Part shown: in pieces, positions 35,965 to 48,452 of the stretch
Numbering within the stretch: the stretch's first letter is position 1
Layout: the number at the start of each line of letters is the position of its first letter
Source of the DNA: Anastatus disparis
Taxonomy: Eukaryota > Arthropoda > Insecta > Hymenoptera > Eupelmidae
Reading direction: 5' to 3'
Length of the DNA stretch: 64,000 nucleotides
Assembly (NCBI GenBank): GCA_017163975.1
Contig: JAFFSR010000136.1
Coordinates: forward strand, 10,165,501-10,229,500
The notes under the pieces: generated by a model
The model's database searches: none
What the model saw: the letters and a program-made list of their open reading frames with translations, nothing else
Told to the model about the DNA's origin: nothing
Position numbers and translations under genes: made by a program

Positions 35965-36379
35965 AGTTGATATTAATTTTTTAACCAAATTATTTCCACT
36001 CAAATTTTTCAAGTTAGTTACTTTACTCATATACTTAGAAATTTTTATCGCTTAAGAGTACAATAGTAGTAATTGTAGATTTAATTTCAAGTATTTTAAT
36101 GATGGAAAAAAATTCTAAAGCTACATTTAAAGTTTGATAATTCTACCATTAAAATAATTTCCAAAGAATTCTTACACAATAGTTTGAATAATTAACATTA
36201 TTCTTTTTTTTCCAGGCAATATAAAAAGTGCCTTGAAACCTTAAGAAATCCCTTATGGCTAACAAAAGAACCCATTAAAAATCAAAGCAAAAAATTTCAT
36301 CAAAATTCACGATCATTTTACATATTTATGAAATTTAAAAAAATATCTGAAATAAAGAAAATAATAAAAAAAACAAACG

Positions 36380-36960
36380 GAAGGAAACCTGCTTCATGCA
36401 TTTGGTAATAATTGCTAGCACAACTATAATAAACTCTGCTTTATGCTTTCAAAAATTTATACGTGTATTGTACATTTGCGCACATGTGTATAAATATATA
36501 AAAGAGAAGAGTGTATGTGTGCATGGGTATAGGTGTGCGTCAGAGAAAGAGAGAGGGGAATATATACGCAAGTTTTTCTCCCCTCTCCTTCTTTGCGTAT
36601 GTAGTCTCAGCTGAGCGGTCGAGCCCACACAGCTGTGGGGACGGGATTCAAGATGGCGTAAAACAGCTGATTGGCTCGACGCCTGCGCTCTTTCTTTTTC
36701 TCTTTCTCTCTCTTTCTCGTTTTTGCTTACTCTCTCTCTTTCTCTTTTTATTCGCTTATATTGCAACTCTCGATGTGTGTGTTTTCTATAGAGGTTCGCA
36801 AGTTTATTGTGCATTCGAGCGCTACGAGTCTCTTTCGAGTCTCCAAGCTAAACGGATGATTCTCCCTTTTTTTCTCTCTTCTTTTACCAGTCATTTGTAT
36901 TATCATTGTGTTCGTTCGATGCGCAGTTTTATACTTGATATCTTTCATCAAGTTTTATTA
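36380..36960. promoter_or_regulatory. Promoter-like island: three CAGCTG E-boxes, AAGATGGCG, CCAAT complement, GAGA/CT tracts
   Basis: CAGCTG occurs at 36608-36613, 36630-36635 and 36664-36669. AAGATGGCG (YY1-type core) lies at 36650-36658 and GATTGGC (CCAAT complement) at 36669-36675, within a GC-rich core (36600-36690) followed by CTCTTTCTC tracts. On the minus strand the order is CCAAT then GCCATCTT, as in some CCAAT/YY1 promoters. It lies about 0.8 kb upstream, in transcription sense, of ratchet point 1. Could be an alternative promoter or enhancer; no exon donor is certain nearby. Confidence 0.4.
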
Positions 36961-38829
36961 TTCATTGGATTTCAGAATTCAGTATACAATGGAATTAAAA
37001 TTTAATGTAATTATCGATGTACCTATTTCATTTATCGCTGTAATATTTATTATTCACATTTTACATAAATTATCACCTAGACGATAATTTTTTATATCTT
37101 CATTGAATTTTTGTATGATATTATTATAAAATTAAAATAACTTATTTTTCTAATGTCTATTAATCAATATATTATTTTATCGAGAATTAATTAAACTTCA
37201 ATCACTTTAAAAATAATAATTAATTTTATTTAAAATCTCATTATCGAAATATCGGCATAAATAAAAGCATCATATTCATAAATAATATTGATTTTTAACG
37301 ACAATCAATAGATATAAGTATGTTCAAATATGAATGACAAATAATGTTAACGTCTATTAGAGGTAAGGTTGATATTTGAATTAATACGAGCTGTTCTTCA
37401 GGCATTTAAATATGTTAATTTCTGAGTCATAAATGAATAATATGAATAAATAGGAGTACTTTGAATTTAATAATGAAATTTTAAATAATTAATACATTAT
37501 ATTATATTTTATTAAGTCTTTTCTTTTTATTTTCTTAATCAATAATCAATATTTTTTTATTATCAAGTATAAAAAAAGTCTGCAAGAAGAATCACTATTT
37601 AAAACATTGTTCATTATTTCTGTGTATTTTATTTATTTATTTATTTTTTTTTTTCATTTACGATATTCTTTATTATTACTTTATTACTAAAAATTTATAT
37701 TGGAAAAAATTGTTGGAAAAAAAGCTTTTATTTATTTGTAAAATCAGTAATGTGTAAAATTTTAGAGTAACTTCAATATGACGTAAGTTAGAAAGATGTG
37801 ACTAATAAAAAAATTATCACACAAGTGTACACTTTTTTGGAAAAGACCATTTTTCTAATGCAGTTCCAATGCTATCATTGTTACCGTTACAATTCTCTCT
37901 CTTTGAAAAAGCAAACTTCATCTGTATTATTATTTTTATTTAGAATACAATTAACAAAACAAAATTTATTCATAGAAAATTTAAATAAGGATTCAAACAC
38001 GCGATCACAAATTTCAACAAAAGTTTCTGCATACAGTTCTTAAAATGGATTGTTAGGTACAAAAAGGTATCTTAATAAGGCTATATCGTCTACAATACTA
38101 GTTAAATTCTATCTAAAATAACATATTATGTATGAGCTTATGCTTAAAAATCTTTAATGAATTTATATTAAAAGATTGTAATAAGATAAAAAGTGTATGC
38201 GTTTTATAAAAAAAAAACAGTTTTACAAAAAAATATACTTTATAAATTATGCTTATTTATTAAAAACCACACGCTGCCAAGTAACTATCGTTGCTTCAGA
38301 AACTTCAAAACATTTCAACGTCTTAACAACGTTATAGAAATCTTTGATGATTCGTTTCTAAGCTTTTCAAAAAGATGCTTAAAAAATTAATTTGGTTAGT
38401 AACGGAATATCTGGATCTGGGAGTAAATATAACTAAAGATTTTCTAATAAATAAACTAATACATCTTCGGTTTTTGAGTGGATCTATAGTCCAAGACAAA
38501 AAAAGAAATGAAAGTGAAATTTGATTAAAATGTATTTTGAAACCAAAATAAAGACACTTACTGTTCTGGGAGATTGCTCCTCAAAATTACACAACACTTT
38601 ATCATAAAGATAGAAGATATGAAATAGAATGAGCTTAACAAAAACAGAACTACATGGTTTATCACTCTAAGGTAAGAGGTCTGAAAATCGTTTCGAAAAA
38701 AACTAAATATAAAGAGAACCTGGATTAAAATCTTTAAAAACTGCTAAACTCTGAAAAACTTGAATGCTTGAGTCTAATTGAGTTTTTTTATTATTTATTC
38801 GAGTATTAATTGTTTTATCTAAAAATTAT
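36961..38829. other. AT-rich intronic stretch
   Basis: No gene or repeat. GAACA|GTAAGTG near 38566 on the minus strand is a good isolated donor motif without a convincing acceptor. Confidence 0.5.
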
Positions 38830-38998
38830 ATTATTATGAATATTTATATACAAGAAAAAAAATCTATTGCATTGTTTTTGAGAAAAGTAAGAAATGCTGA
38901 ACTAAGAGGTTATGTTTATAATATTTTCGTGTTCTTAACTTTTCTCAAAAACAATGTAATAGAATTGTTTTTCTTTGCGCATAAATATTCATAATGAT
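38830..38998. repeat. Foldback element with about 62-bp arms
   Basis: The left arm (38830-38891) and right arm (38934-38998) are complementary. They share ATTATGAATATTTAT at the outer ends and ATTGTTTTTGAGAAAAGT at the inner ends, around a 42-nt loop. Likely a MITE or foldback relic; no confident target-site duplication seen. Confidence 0.7.
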
Positions 38999-40220
38999 TA
39001 TAATATCTAATGCGCTCAACTTTTAATTTACAAATACAACGATTAATTACTCAATTAGACAAGGACAGCAAATCGAGCCTGCTCCTTAATAAGACCCTCA
39101 CCCTTCAAATAAGAGAAACAAACTGTCAAAAATGGGCCTTTTTAGATTTTCCTAAAAATCTGTCAGGCCATAGCAAACTTTTGAAAATTTCCCTCTCTCT
39201 CGGGTTTGAGAATAAGTTCGTATAGGGATGTACTTGAAACAGGTATTACCTATCTTGTTTTGCCTATTTTCGAGGCGGAGCTTTAGCAGAAAAGAGTTTT
39301 GCAGAGAGAAAATCTTTTCTCTCTTTACTTCTCTCCTCTCCTAAAAATGAAAAAAGACGCGTCCTTTTTTTCCAGATGCGTCAAGTAATAAAAAGAGCGT
39401 GGGGGTAACCAAAATAGCATCATTGACGGAGCGTCGATGGAAAATTTAGAAGCACGCAATACTTAAGGAACAACTATTTGGTTTTTGTAAATAATTTTTT
39501 TGGTAAACTATTTTGTACCAGTTATGTACGCAATTTGGGAGTACAAAAAATTAATACGGGTCGAGCCTAATGTTTGTTGGCCGTTTTAATAATTAATTAT
39601 CTAGATAACAATTTGTAGTGTTTTTTAACCAATGGATAGAAATTTATCATGTTAAAATATTTTTTTATAATATTTGAAATAATTTTTTATTTTTGGTTAC
39701 GTTAATGATAATGTGAAATGGTATGTATATTAAACATCTTTTTTAATGAAAAATATATATTAATTTGTCAGTAAAAAAGTAGTTTTATATAAAAGTTTAT
39801 ATTTAATGATAAGTGATCTACTACTATTTATTTTATTTTAAAATAATACATTACCATGATACTTTTTATATAAAACAATATTAATAATTTATTATTTATT
39901 GATTTAAGTAAGAATTGAAAATTTAATATTTTATTTTCCAAATTACAAATTTTCTAGTTGACTAAGCATAACGAATCCTATTTAATTAAATAAATAGTTC
40001 ATTAAAAATTTAAAATTAACAAGATATATCGAATTTCCCAAAGATACTAAGAAGTATATAGTACATAAATTTTAAATTTTAGTCATCAATGCATCCTTTG
40101 TACGAAGAAATTATTAAAAATAAAAATTTCTTGAAAAAAAAACTTTAAAACTCATATAAATCCAAATAAAAATAATAATTACAGTATAATGGATTATAGT
40201 ATAATTTAAAAATAATAATT
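38999..40220. other. AT-rich stretch with one mixed patch
   Basis: A more complex patch lies at 39050-39450, including GTGGGGGTAACC and CATTGACGGAGCGTCGATGG. The remainder is AT-only. No gene recognised. Confidence 0.5.
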
Positions 40221-40640
40221 CTGAAATGAAGCAAATTTGAATCTCGTATAAAGTTTGCTCTTTTCTCTCTCTGTCGGTGGGCAATCTATTTCCAGCCATC
40301 AGAGAAATTAACAAACGTTACGGGCCATATGGAAGCGCGTAAGCTAAGCAACGCCTGCATAGCGTACTTTCTTTGCACGCGCCTCTGGCCAAAAAAGGAC
40401 GACGGGACGACTCTCTGTTCGCAAACGCATACTAACTCTTCTTCTTCTTTTTCCTTTTCTTATTCTTATATGTATGTATGTATGTATGTACGTATGGGAG
40501 TATATATAAAGTGTTGAAGTTATGTGGCTTGCATTTCGTACATACATTTCGTTGAGCTCGAAAGCATACAGGGAAATGATCTGAATCGAAATACGTGAAA
40601 TGTTGCGTAAATAGAGTAAGAGAGAGAGGTCATGTAATTA
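40221..40640. promoter_or_regulatory. Island with GC core and (TATG)n microsatellite
   Basis: The GC-rich core at 40320-40420 holds AAGCGCGTAAGC, GCACGCGCC and GGACGACGGGACGAC. A (TATG)n run follows at about 40468-40495, then GAGAGAGAGG near 40620. Same style as the other islands. Confidence 0.25.
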
Positions 40641-43600
40641 TTTTTCATCAGTTTTCTATATCTAGTTTTTGATAATTATTTCTAAATCAATTCATTTCTT
40701 TTTTTTTGTTTTAAAAATAATTTTGAAATATTAAATTTTAACAAGAAATAATTGGTATTTAATGACAGGTAACGAACGTTTTTAATGATTAATAAATTGA
40801 TTATGTTGTAAACGAAGGTTCAGTTTATGATTATTTATATTTTGTAGCATGTATTGATTAAATGTTATTAGTTTAAAAAATGACTTTTGAAGATAATAAA
40901 TTGTTAAATAAATATTTATGCATCAATTTATTTTTTTTTATGAAATCAGATTATTATATGCACATTCATAATTGTATTAACCTTTAGACTATGACGGGAT
41001 TTATAATGGCGAACTGTTTTTTTAAAAATTTTCAATATCATGTTTTGTATCATGCATTTACTATAAACAAAATTCTTCCTAAGAATATAACTGAAATCAA
41101 GATTTTCCAGTTGTTAAAAAGTTAATAAATATAGTCATATGTTATTCGTTTTGTTATTGATTTATTTCACTCAATTCGAGTGTTATATAATTTAGATATA
41201 TAACCAAAATAAATTAATTCTGTTTAATAGATGAACCAGGAAAAAAAAATCACGTCATAACCCTAAACCGTTTAATTGGATGACGTAATAATGGAACTTT
41301 AATATACCAGTAATAATCATTGAACGTTATTTGCTTTTGAACAACAAACATAAAGTACAATTAAACTTGGACGCGTATCAATCGTTCTCTCAATCAATCA
41401 GTTCGATCAAATATTGGGATAAAAATAATTTTATAATTTTTTTTATTCATTTACAAAAAAATTTACAACGATTTTGATTTTTTTCATCCGCTGTTATCGT
41501 GTATCGATAATATCTCGTATCCGATATCGTATGATTGGCAGTGATGAAAAATGAAAATGGATTTGATATATATATTTTTACTGTATAATACGTATACACC
41601 GACGTATTTTATCAATTCTAAGAAAATTAAATAAATAAGCTTTGGAAAGCATAAAATATTAATAAAATGCTCTCTATCACTATCAAGATTAGAAACTGTC
41701 ACGTATGTATACATATGTGTGTGGTATATGGAATGAGAGAGTAAAAAAGGGAAAAGGTCAATTCCTGATGGCAATACATTTTCTCGTTTCGTGTCCGTTT
41801 AGTATCTTCGTGCCTCGTTATTAGATTATATGGGATTATACATCCAACGCGATTACCAACCGGATAAAAAGCTATAGCGGGTACATAAAGGAGTGAAGAA
41901 GAATAAGAAAAAAAAAGAATTACAAAGACTCGGTTTAAAAGTAGAAGGGGATAACAGCTATACGGGAAAAACTTTCACTGTACAACGAGCGAGCGGTATT
42001 ATAAGAAGATATCGCTATATGGAGATAATATTGTGCCGAGCAAAGTAGTTTGATATGAATATTCCTTTGATTTCTTAAGAAAAGTCTTTCATTCCATTTG
42101 GAGTATTTATTTGATTGAAAAATATTAAGGAACAATGGTCAATCAAGAGTGTAATGTTGAGGAATTAATCCACAAAATCTGTGTCAGAAGCTTTTATTCC
42201 AAATGATATATCGTTACGAACGCTCGAAATAATTAAATTTCACTGATTTTCAAATGGATATAAATAGACATTTAATACATAAACCAAGAATTAAAAAGAT
42301 TAAAAAAATCAGTTTTTATTTCTAAAACAAAAATACTTAAAAATAAAGTATTTTAACAGTATCTAAAACATTATCTGTCGAGATATATTATAAATCTTGA
42401 AGTTTATCGGTAACACAGAATAAACGAGGTACAAAAACTTTGTAAATAAATAAAATACATGTTTTTGTTGATGATAATGTTGGGTAAATTAATCTACTAC
42501 GGGTGATTGGACGATAAAAGTCTTTTTGCGATGCGATAAAGGTAACAGCTATTATAGCGAAATATTAAATTTTTTTTTGAAAATTTTATTGAGTTCCTGT
42601 TGTAAAATGTTTATAATTTGTGATTGTTTGATATTGATGCTTTTTTGTACTTAGTAAAAGTATATTTATCTTTTGTGAAATAACTATTATAAAACATCAG
42701 TATAGCAAAAAATTTAATATAAAAAATGTAATAATAAAATCTCGTTTTTCTATTATTACAATTTTGAACAAATCAATTTACGTGCCTTTTTTACCTCTAA
42801 CATTGCAAAATATAACTTTAAAAATTTTATTCAAGAAATAAACTACTATACTTATTTAAAAACCTGATGAATTTCGAGTTGCAAAACTACAGATATAATT
42901 TTATTGCGTTTAAGAAGAAGCTAAATCTCTGAAGTATTATCTATAACAGCATCATTGGCGTCAAAGCAATTTTCTTTCTTAACAGACCACGAACGATTAT
43001 TACGATGGTAATGAAGTGGAAAAGTAATTCTCTTTAATAACAGTCCATTTCTTTATAATCTTTACGTTAATCTTACATTATTTTTAAATTATTTTTAATT
43101 TCGAAAATTTTGCTTTCTAATATTATTAACGTTATTAGTAAATGATTTTATTGACCAATTATGTATGTTAGAAAAGTATTCATTTGACCGATGTAGAGAC
43201 TACTAAAAAAAGTTATTTTATGGAGTTTTTGAGTTGCCCAACGTATGGTATTTTATTCATAAAAGAAATAATGAATGTTTGAATTTTTAACTGATAAAAG
43301 TTTTCGAAATTAATAGTACGGAAGTTTCAAAAATAAAGAAATCATAGCTGTTCTTTTTTAGAAATTTTATTTATAAGTCCAAGATGTGTGTATACCTTTT
43401 TCCAATTCGATTAAATTTTCATATATATAAACGTACTTTCTCAAAAGTAATATTTAAATTTCCATTTCGAAAAAGCTTAAAAGAAAATTATGTTCTTTTC
43501 TCAATTAGCATATACAGAAAGGTTTAACATATTATGCGTGATAAATTTGAAAAAATCAATTTTTTTAAAATTAAATGAGTTTCCACTTAATCGTGCGGTA

Positions 43601-43920
43601 TATTATCAACGTATAATCTCTCGTTTAACCTACTTTAATTTCTTAACTTTTTTTTATCTTTACCGACTAATAATATCAGCGTTGCACAATCGACTTTTCA
43701 CGAAACGAATATGGCTTTTCGACATGGTAAACCGTAAACCCTCGATCCATAAAAAAAAAATTACACTATTTCACGCTTCATATGCATAAAACCATATTTC
43801 CCACAATTTCTTTTTTTCATTTTTTTTTTCTAAACGAAAAATGAAATCTAGTTTGAAAATATTGTCCAAAGCAACTTTTTTGTATAACTAAAAGTATATG
43901 GTTTTAAAAGCTATGGAAAA
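40641..43920. other. AT-rich stretch with minor patches
   Basis: Mostly AT-only. A mixed patch lies at 41690-42060, including TATACATATGTGTGTGG and CGAGCGAGCGG. No gene or repeat family. Confidence 0.5.
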
Positions 43921-44480
43921 ATAAGAAAAAAAAAACTTTAGCTAAAGTCGTTCGCCAAAGCCACAGTATAGTTTCTAAGTATACTAGCTTTTATATATCC
44001 TTTCACTTGAGCCAGGTGCGACGAATTACGAGAGCTAAAAGTTATATAGGTATTGAACCACAAAAGCAACAGGATCCAAAGCCGATATAATGTTTTGCTT
44101 TTATATATAGACTCTCTATTTTTTCCATCTCTCTCTTTTACGTAGAGCAATTGCTTTATAGATAACCGCTGCACTGCACCGAGAGAGCCTGTAAGCATAT
44201 AATGCAACTGCGAAATCGTTTGAGCTAGTTTTTTTTTTCTTTTCTTGTAAGTGCTCTTAGACGATAATTTAACCAAAGGATTTTAGTTATTTTTTATTTT
44301 ACCATAAGAACGGTTATATGGCTATCGAGCCTTGAGATTATTACCGAGCGACCTTTAGTCAGTTATAAAGGATGATGTTTTGTTGATGCGTCGCTGTTGT
44401 TTTATATTGTGCGGCTTTAACTGTTTATGTATCGTGTGGGTGATTATGTGACATATTATTTACTTGTCCTTCGTGTAATT
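43921..44480. promoter_or_regulatory. Mixed-composition island
   Basis: Includes CTGCACTGCACCGAGAGAG near 44168 and CTCTCTCTTT near 44132. Composition is clearly above background. Function unknown. Confidence 0.2.
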
Positions 44481-45420
44481 AAGTAACGGAGGTTACAGTT
44501 TTTCTTTTTATTTTTTTTTTTACGTTTCTATTTTATTATGGTATAATAGCTTTGTATGTCATTTATATTTCATGCTTCGGAAAACTTTAATAGCATTTTG
44601 CTTAGTTAGTTTTTCTCAAATCTTTATCATTTTTATTTATTAACTTAAAGTTTTATCAGAATCGTCTAACGTGTCTAATGTGCAATGAAATTTTTATTTT
44701 ATTTGTTGGAAAATATTCTTGGAAAAATATTATCGCACTGCATAGAAAAGTACTTTGGAATGAAATAAAAATGCGTTGCATTTACTTATTGAATTGAACA
44801 AAAGCCAATATGGGTTGAAAAATTTTCTATGCTGCTTAAGAAAGTTGATTGTCGACCTTCAAAGCCGTTGTTCGAATCAATACAATGCGAATTGTGAAAA
44901 ACCAACAAAGTATTCGGATTAGCTTTAGCTATTTGATATAATGATTATTTTCATTAAAAATATATTTAGATTTTTTATAAGATAGAAACATATTTTTAAT
45001 TTATGAAATTTAAATGTTAACGATTACTTAAGTGACAAATCCATTAAAAAAAAATAATTTTGACAATAAATGCATGTTTGCATTTGAAAAACTTTCCAAC
45101 AATGAATAAATGCATGTTTTTTAAACATTTAAATTTGACCTAAATTTCCGCAATAACAGAACATTAAAATTTAAAGCAATGGTTAATTATAAACGAATAT
45201 TAAATTTTTTGGTAGTAAAAATATCCACTAGTTTAAACATTAAAAAAAAATACATTCATGCCACTCATCTACTTGAGTCAGCGATATAAAGTTTTTCAAA
45301 TTAGCTGAACCATTTCAGTTTGAATTTTAAAAGCGTACATCCGAAAATAAAAATAAAAAATGTTCTCACAGTTGAAAAGAGTCTAACAAGCCTCTTGAAA
45401 AAATATTCAACCCCTTATAT
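44481..45420. other. AT-rich intronic stretch
   Basis: Nothing recognisable. Confidence 0.55.
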
Positions 45421-45547
45421 TCTAAAAAATGTCACGAATATATTTGCCACAACTAAGAGGTAATAATTACAAAGTTTCCAACTGCTTCCCTCATAACTTT
45501 CTATTTCAACTTTTGCGTGCGTTTTGCTATACACTAATATGCGAAAG

Positions 45548-45573
45548 TATATATATATATATATATATATATA
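45548..45573. repeat. (TA)13 microsatellite
   Basis: 26 nt of uninterrupted TA. A GA-rich island follows, with (AG)8 at 45901-45916. Confidence 0.95.
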
Positions 45574-45940
45574 ATGCGCAATTACAAGGGTACAACTGTT
45601 ACCTCTCTTGTGGGGGGATAGAGTAGAGAAGCAAAAAAAAAGAAATATGGAAGCAAAAGTTTATAGAAAAAAAAGAGAGACAGAGAAAAGGAGAAGGGGA
45701 GAACGTTGCAAGGAAAGTTTTGTATAGTTACGAAATGTAATTCAAGGCAAAATGGAAAGCGGAGACGGAAGCTAATATACATAGATATATATACATACTA
45801 ACTGGACGAACGTAAATGCGCTTAAGCAGCAAAAGAGTTCCCCTCCTGGCCCCTCAGTTATTATATATAGCAAATCGTTCACAACTAATTTGCTAGAAAA
45901 AGAGAGAGAGAGAGAGTTTGTGAAAAAAGCAATATTTTTT
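45574..45940. promoter_or_regulatory. GAGA-rich island
   Basis: AG-rich runs at 45670-45705 and 45901-45916 flank GGGGAGAACG and CCCTCCTGGCCCCTCAG (about 45841). Candidate GAGA-factor-bound element, by motif only. Confidence 0.25.
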
Positions 45941-46240
45941 TAATGTCCAGTAGATTCTTAGAGACTCATTGTTAGATATATGGAGAATTTTAATTTTAAT
46001 TTTTCAACATTTTTTGTTTCTTCCATATAATACTCTACTTAGATGCAGGTTTTCCTGTTTTTATGTAAATTAAAGTGCAAATAAGTTTCACTAAGTTTTT
46101 GTAATTTTATTTTTTTTAGCGCGTCTAAAAGTGGAAGTATTTGTTTTATTTTCGTACTTGTTTATTTAATTGTCATATTTTTGACTTACAATATAAATTT
46201 ATTCAACAATTATTATATAAAATACGAAATGTTGTATTAT

Positions 46241-46440
46241 AAGGTCGTCAGTGGCTCAGTCGGTAGAGCGATGGATTCGTAATCTCGAGGACTCGAGTTC
46301 AAATCCCGCTCTCGGTGGTCAATTGACATAAGCACCGCTGTACGTTACATGTGCTTTGTTCACAAACACACTGACGATCTCCGTCGCTGATTAGCATCGC
46401 AATGATAGCAGAATTACAGCATCGTTAAATAAAATTAAAA
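46241..46440 (+). mobile_element. tRNA-derived SINE, copy 1
   Basis: The tRNA-like head has box A TGGCTCAGTCGG (46252-46263) and box B GAGTTCAAATCCC (46295-46307). The anticodon-loop region TTCGTAA looks like tRNA-Thr(CGT), but the stem is broken. A body of about 120 bp follows, ending CATCGTTAAATAAAATT and an A/T-rich tail. Clearly homologous to 56983-57191 over its full length. The unrelated 3' body shows it is a retroposon, not a tRNA gene. No clear target-site duplication. Confidence 0.85.
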
Positions 46441-46515
46441 AATTTTGAAAGGTTTCAGGAAAGTAGTAATGTATACAGTTTTTATTTTTTACTTTAAATT
46501 TCATGCAATTGAAGA

Positions 46516-46589
46516 GTAAAATTATGGTAAAATTATTAATTTTTATGCAATTTTACATTAAAATTACGGTAAAATTATTAATTTTCATG
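46516..46589. repeat. Short tandem duplication, about 43-bp period
   Basis: The unit TTAYGGTAAAATTATTAATT occurs twice, at about 46522 and 46564, each preceded by GTAAAA/TTAAAA and followed by TTYATG. AT-rich; origin unknown. Confidence 0.6.
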
Positions 46590-47031
46590 TACAGACTTGA
46601 AGCAAGCTTCCAGTTTTGTATTAAATTTGCATTAAATTTCATTATTTTTATACGCTAATTTTGATGCACTTGTCAGCATAATGCAAACGGATTGGCCTGC
46701 TGACGTTTATCTATTAACAGATAATTTAGGTCATAAATGCAGACGAGTTTTTGTATCTCAAAACTTGACATAAACTTACATACAAAAGTATAAAGCTATT
46801 GAGACTTTTAAGTCTACAGTTTCAAGAAAGGTGACAAAAAGAATGCCATATTTGAGAGTAGTAACAAAGTATGACTTTTTAGAAATAACTTTTGAAATGA
46901 CATTTTTTTTCTTTTGGTGTATATGAAATTAAAAAAAAATTTAAAGTCTATTAGAATTTTCTTTTGTTATTTAAAAATTTTTTTTAAAATTTATATAATA
47001 AGAAATACTATATTTAATACTTAGTTATATA
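46590..47031. other. AT-rich intronic stretch
   Basis: Nothing recognisable. Confidence 0.5.
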
Positions 47032-47192
47032 GCCCTGGTAGAAATGTGAGCATTAAAAATGGTGTGTATAAAAATTTGAGGTTATTAGTAATAAAAATGC
47101 CAAATAAATGGCCAATAAATGTTAAAAAAAGCGTTTCCATTTCTACTGGCCAAAAAATGGTAAAAAAAAACGTTTCAATTTCCACCAGGGAG
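47032..47192. mobile_element. Short MITE with CCCTGGTAGAAAT ends, copy 2
   Basis: The left end, CCCTGGTAGAAAT at 47033, faces ATTTCCACCAGGG ending 47190, with one mismatch in 13. TA lies on both sides (47030-47031 and 47193-47194). The right half holds two tandem copies of a unit of about 40 bp that starts CCAA..AATG, has an A run and GTTTC, and ends ATTTCYACYAGG, so the terminal motif is repeated internally. About 161 bp, non-coding. Same family as 7112-7500. Confidence 0.7.
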
Positions 47193-47720
47193 TATATGAT
47201 ATCATTATTTATTAATATACTTTATCGTTATCAGCAATCTAGCGTATATATATTCTTCGGGCATACGATTGCTGTAATTAAAAAAGTCCCTAAGTTCTTG
47301 CAGTTTTTATGTTGGAATGATATATGACATTTCATTAGTATTTAAGTGTTTAATTATTATAATTACAATTTGAAACTTTTGTTTTCAAAAGAGAAAATAA
47401 TAAGCGATTCATGAAGGTCTAAAACAAAAAATAAGTGTATAAAAAAAGTATTGCTTTTTTATTAATGATATACTAAAGAAATAAATTTTAGGTAGTTTTG
47501 TATTTTACGATTATACTTTTTTTCAACACTAATTTCCAAGCATCAACTTTTTTTTTTATTTTACATTGTATTTTTACTGAATTATGGAAAGTTAGCACAA
47601 GTATTACAAAAATAACATAAAAAAGCCGTCTTTGACTACTACCTGAAACTTATCATTTATTTCAAAGACAAAAGCAAAAGGAAAAGAAAAAAAAGGATTT
47701 TCTAATAGAAAACAAACTGC
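47193..47720. other. AT-rich intronic stretch
   Basis: Nothing recognisable. Confidence 0.5.
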
Positions 47721-48240
47721 AAAGAAACATTCATGCTCAAGCTATCTCTTATGCACACGTAGAGAGAAAGTCGGAAAAGTCATGAAGCACGATTTTCCCC
47801 TCCCCCTTCCACTTAACAGTAATCTAGCGTACTAACTTCAAGTTTCCATAGTACATTCGAATGCTATCTATATATACATATAAATAGCTAAGCTAAGCGT
47901 ATATATATGTGCGTTGCGTCATTATTAGAAATCAAATTATTCAGTTTTTAACGTTTGAGTGCACATAATATACGTGAAAGGTACATATATGCATGTGACA
48001 CGTATACGTATAATATAAATGTATAAAAAGCGGACGCGAACGTCGAAGGGCGACCCGTTAACGGCTTGCCCGATGACCTCAAAACGATATAAATCCAAGC
48101 AACAAAAAACCTTCGAGCTTTTAAAACGTACGCGTGCGTCTAATGCATACATATATATGTATATACAGGAATTGCATATATGTACGAATTTATTTATAAG
48201 TTCCTTTTTCTTTCTTAAAAGCACGTTTTCTTTTGCTTTT
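47721..48240. promoter_or_regulatory. Mixed island with CG words and TATACATA tracts
   Basis: CGGACGCGAACGTCGAAGGG near 48030 and GTACGCGTGCGTC near 48128 sit among TATATGTATATAC tracts. ORFs on both strands here look like shadows. Candidate regulatory DNA only. Confidence 0.25.
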
Positions 48241-48429
48241 TTAAAAAAAGTTGGGCATATATAAAATTTTAACTGTTAAACTGTATTAGTCATAATTGTT
48301 TTTAGTACATTCGCCTTTTGTTTCGCAATAAATAATCATTTTAAATGGTTTTAAAGTTTCTTTAAAGTTCTTTTTTTTTTCTTTACGTAACGTCCGTTAG
48401 CGTGGATTCTTAAGCACCTGTTAAAAAAA

Positions 48430-48452
48430 TTTTTTTTTTTTTTTTTTTTTTT
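48430..48452. repeat. Poly(T)23 tract
   Basis: 23 consecutive T residues on the plus strand. Confidence 0.9.

Noticed and set aside
36511..37005. 164-codon plus-strand ORF over the 36.6-kb island
   Set aside because: Composition is Phe/Leu/Ser from CT tracts, there is no recognisable domain, and overlapping ORFs occur in other frames. Best explained by low stop density in the CT-rich island.
38540..38640. Minus-strand exon ending at the donor GAACA|GTAAGTG (38566)
   Set aside because: The donor is good, but the only upstream acceptors are AAG or CCCAG with poor tracts. It may be an isolated chance site.
46241..46320. Possible tRNA-Thr gene
   Set aside because: Boxes A and B are good, but the anticodon stem does not pair. 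A near copy at 57 kb has a different anticodon position, and both share a long unrelated 3' body, so this is a SINE head.
47046..47327. 93-codon plus-strand ORF starting inside the MITE
   Set aside because: The reading frame is made from the MITE's repeated A-rich units and has no domain.
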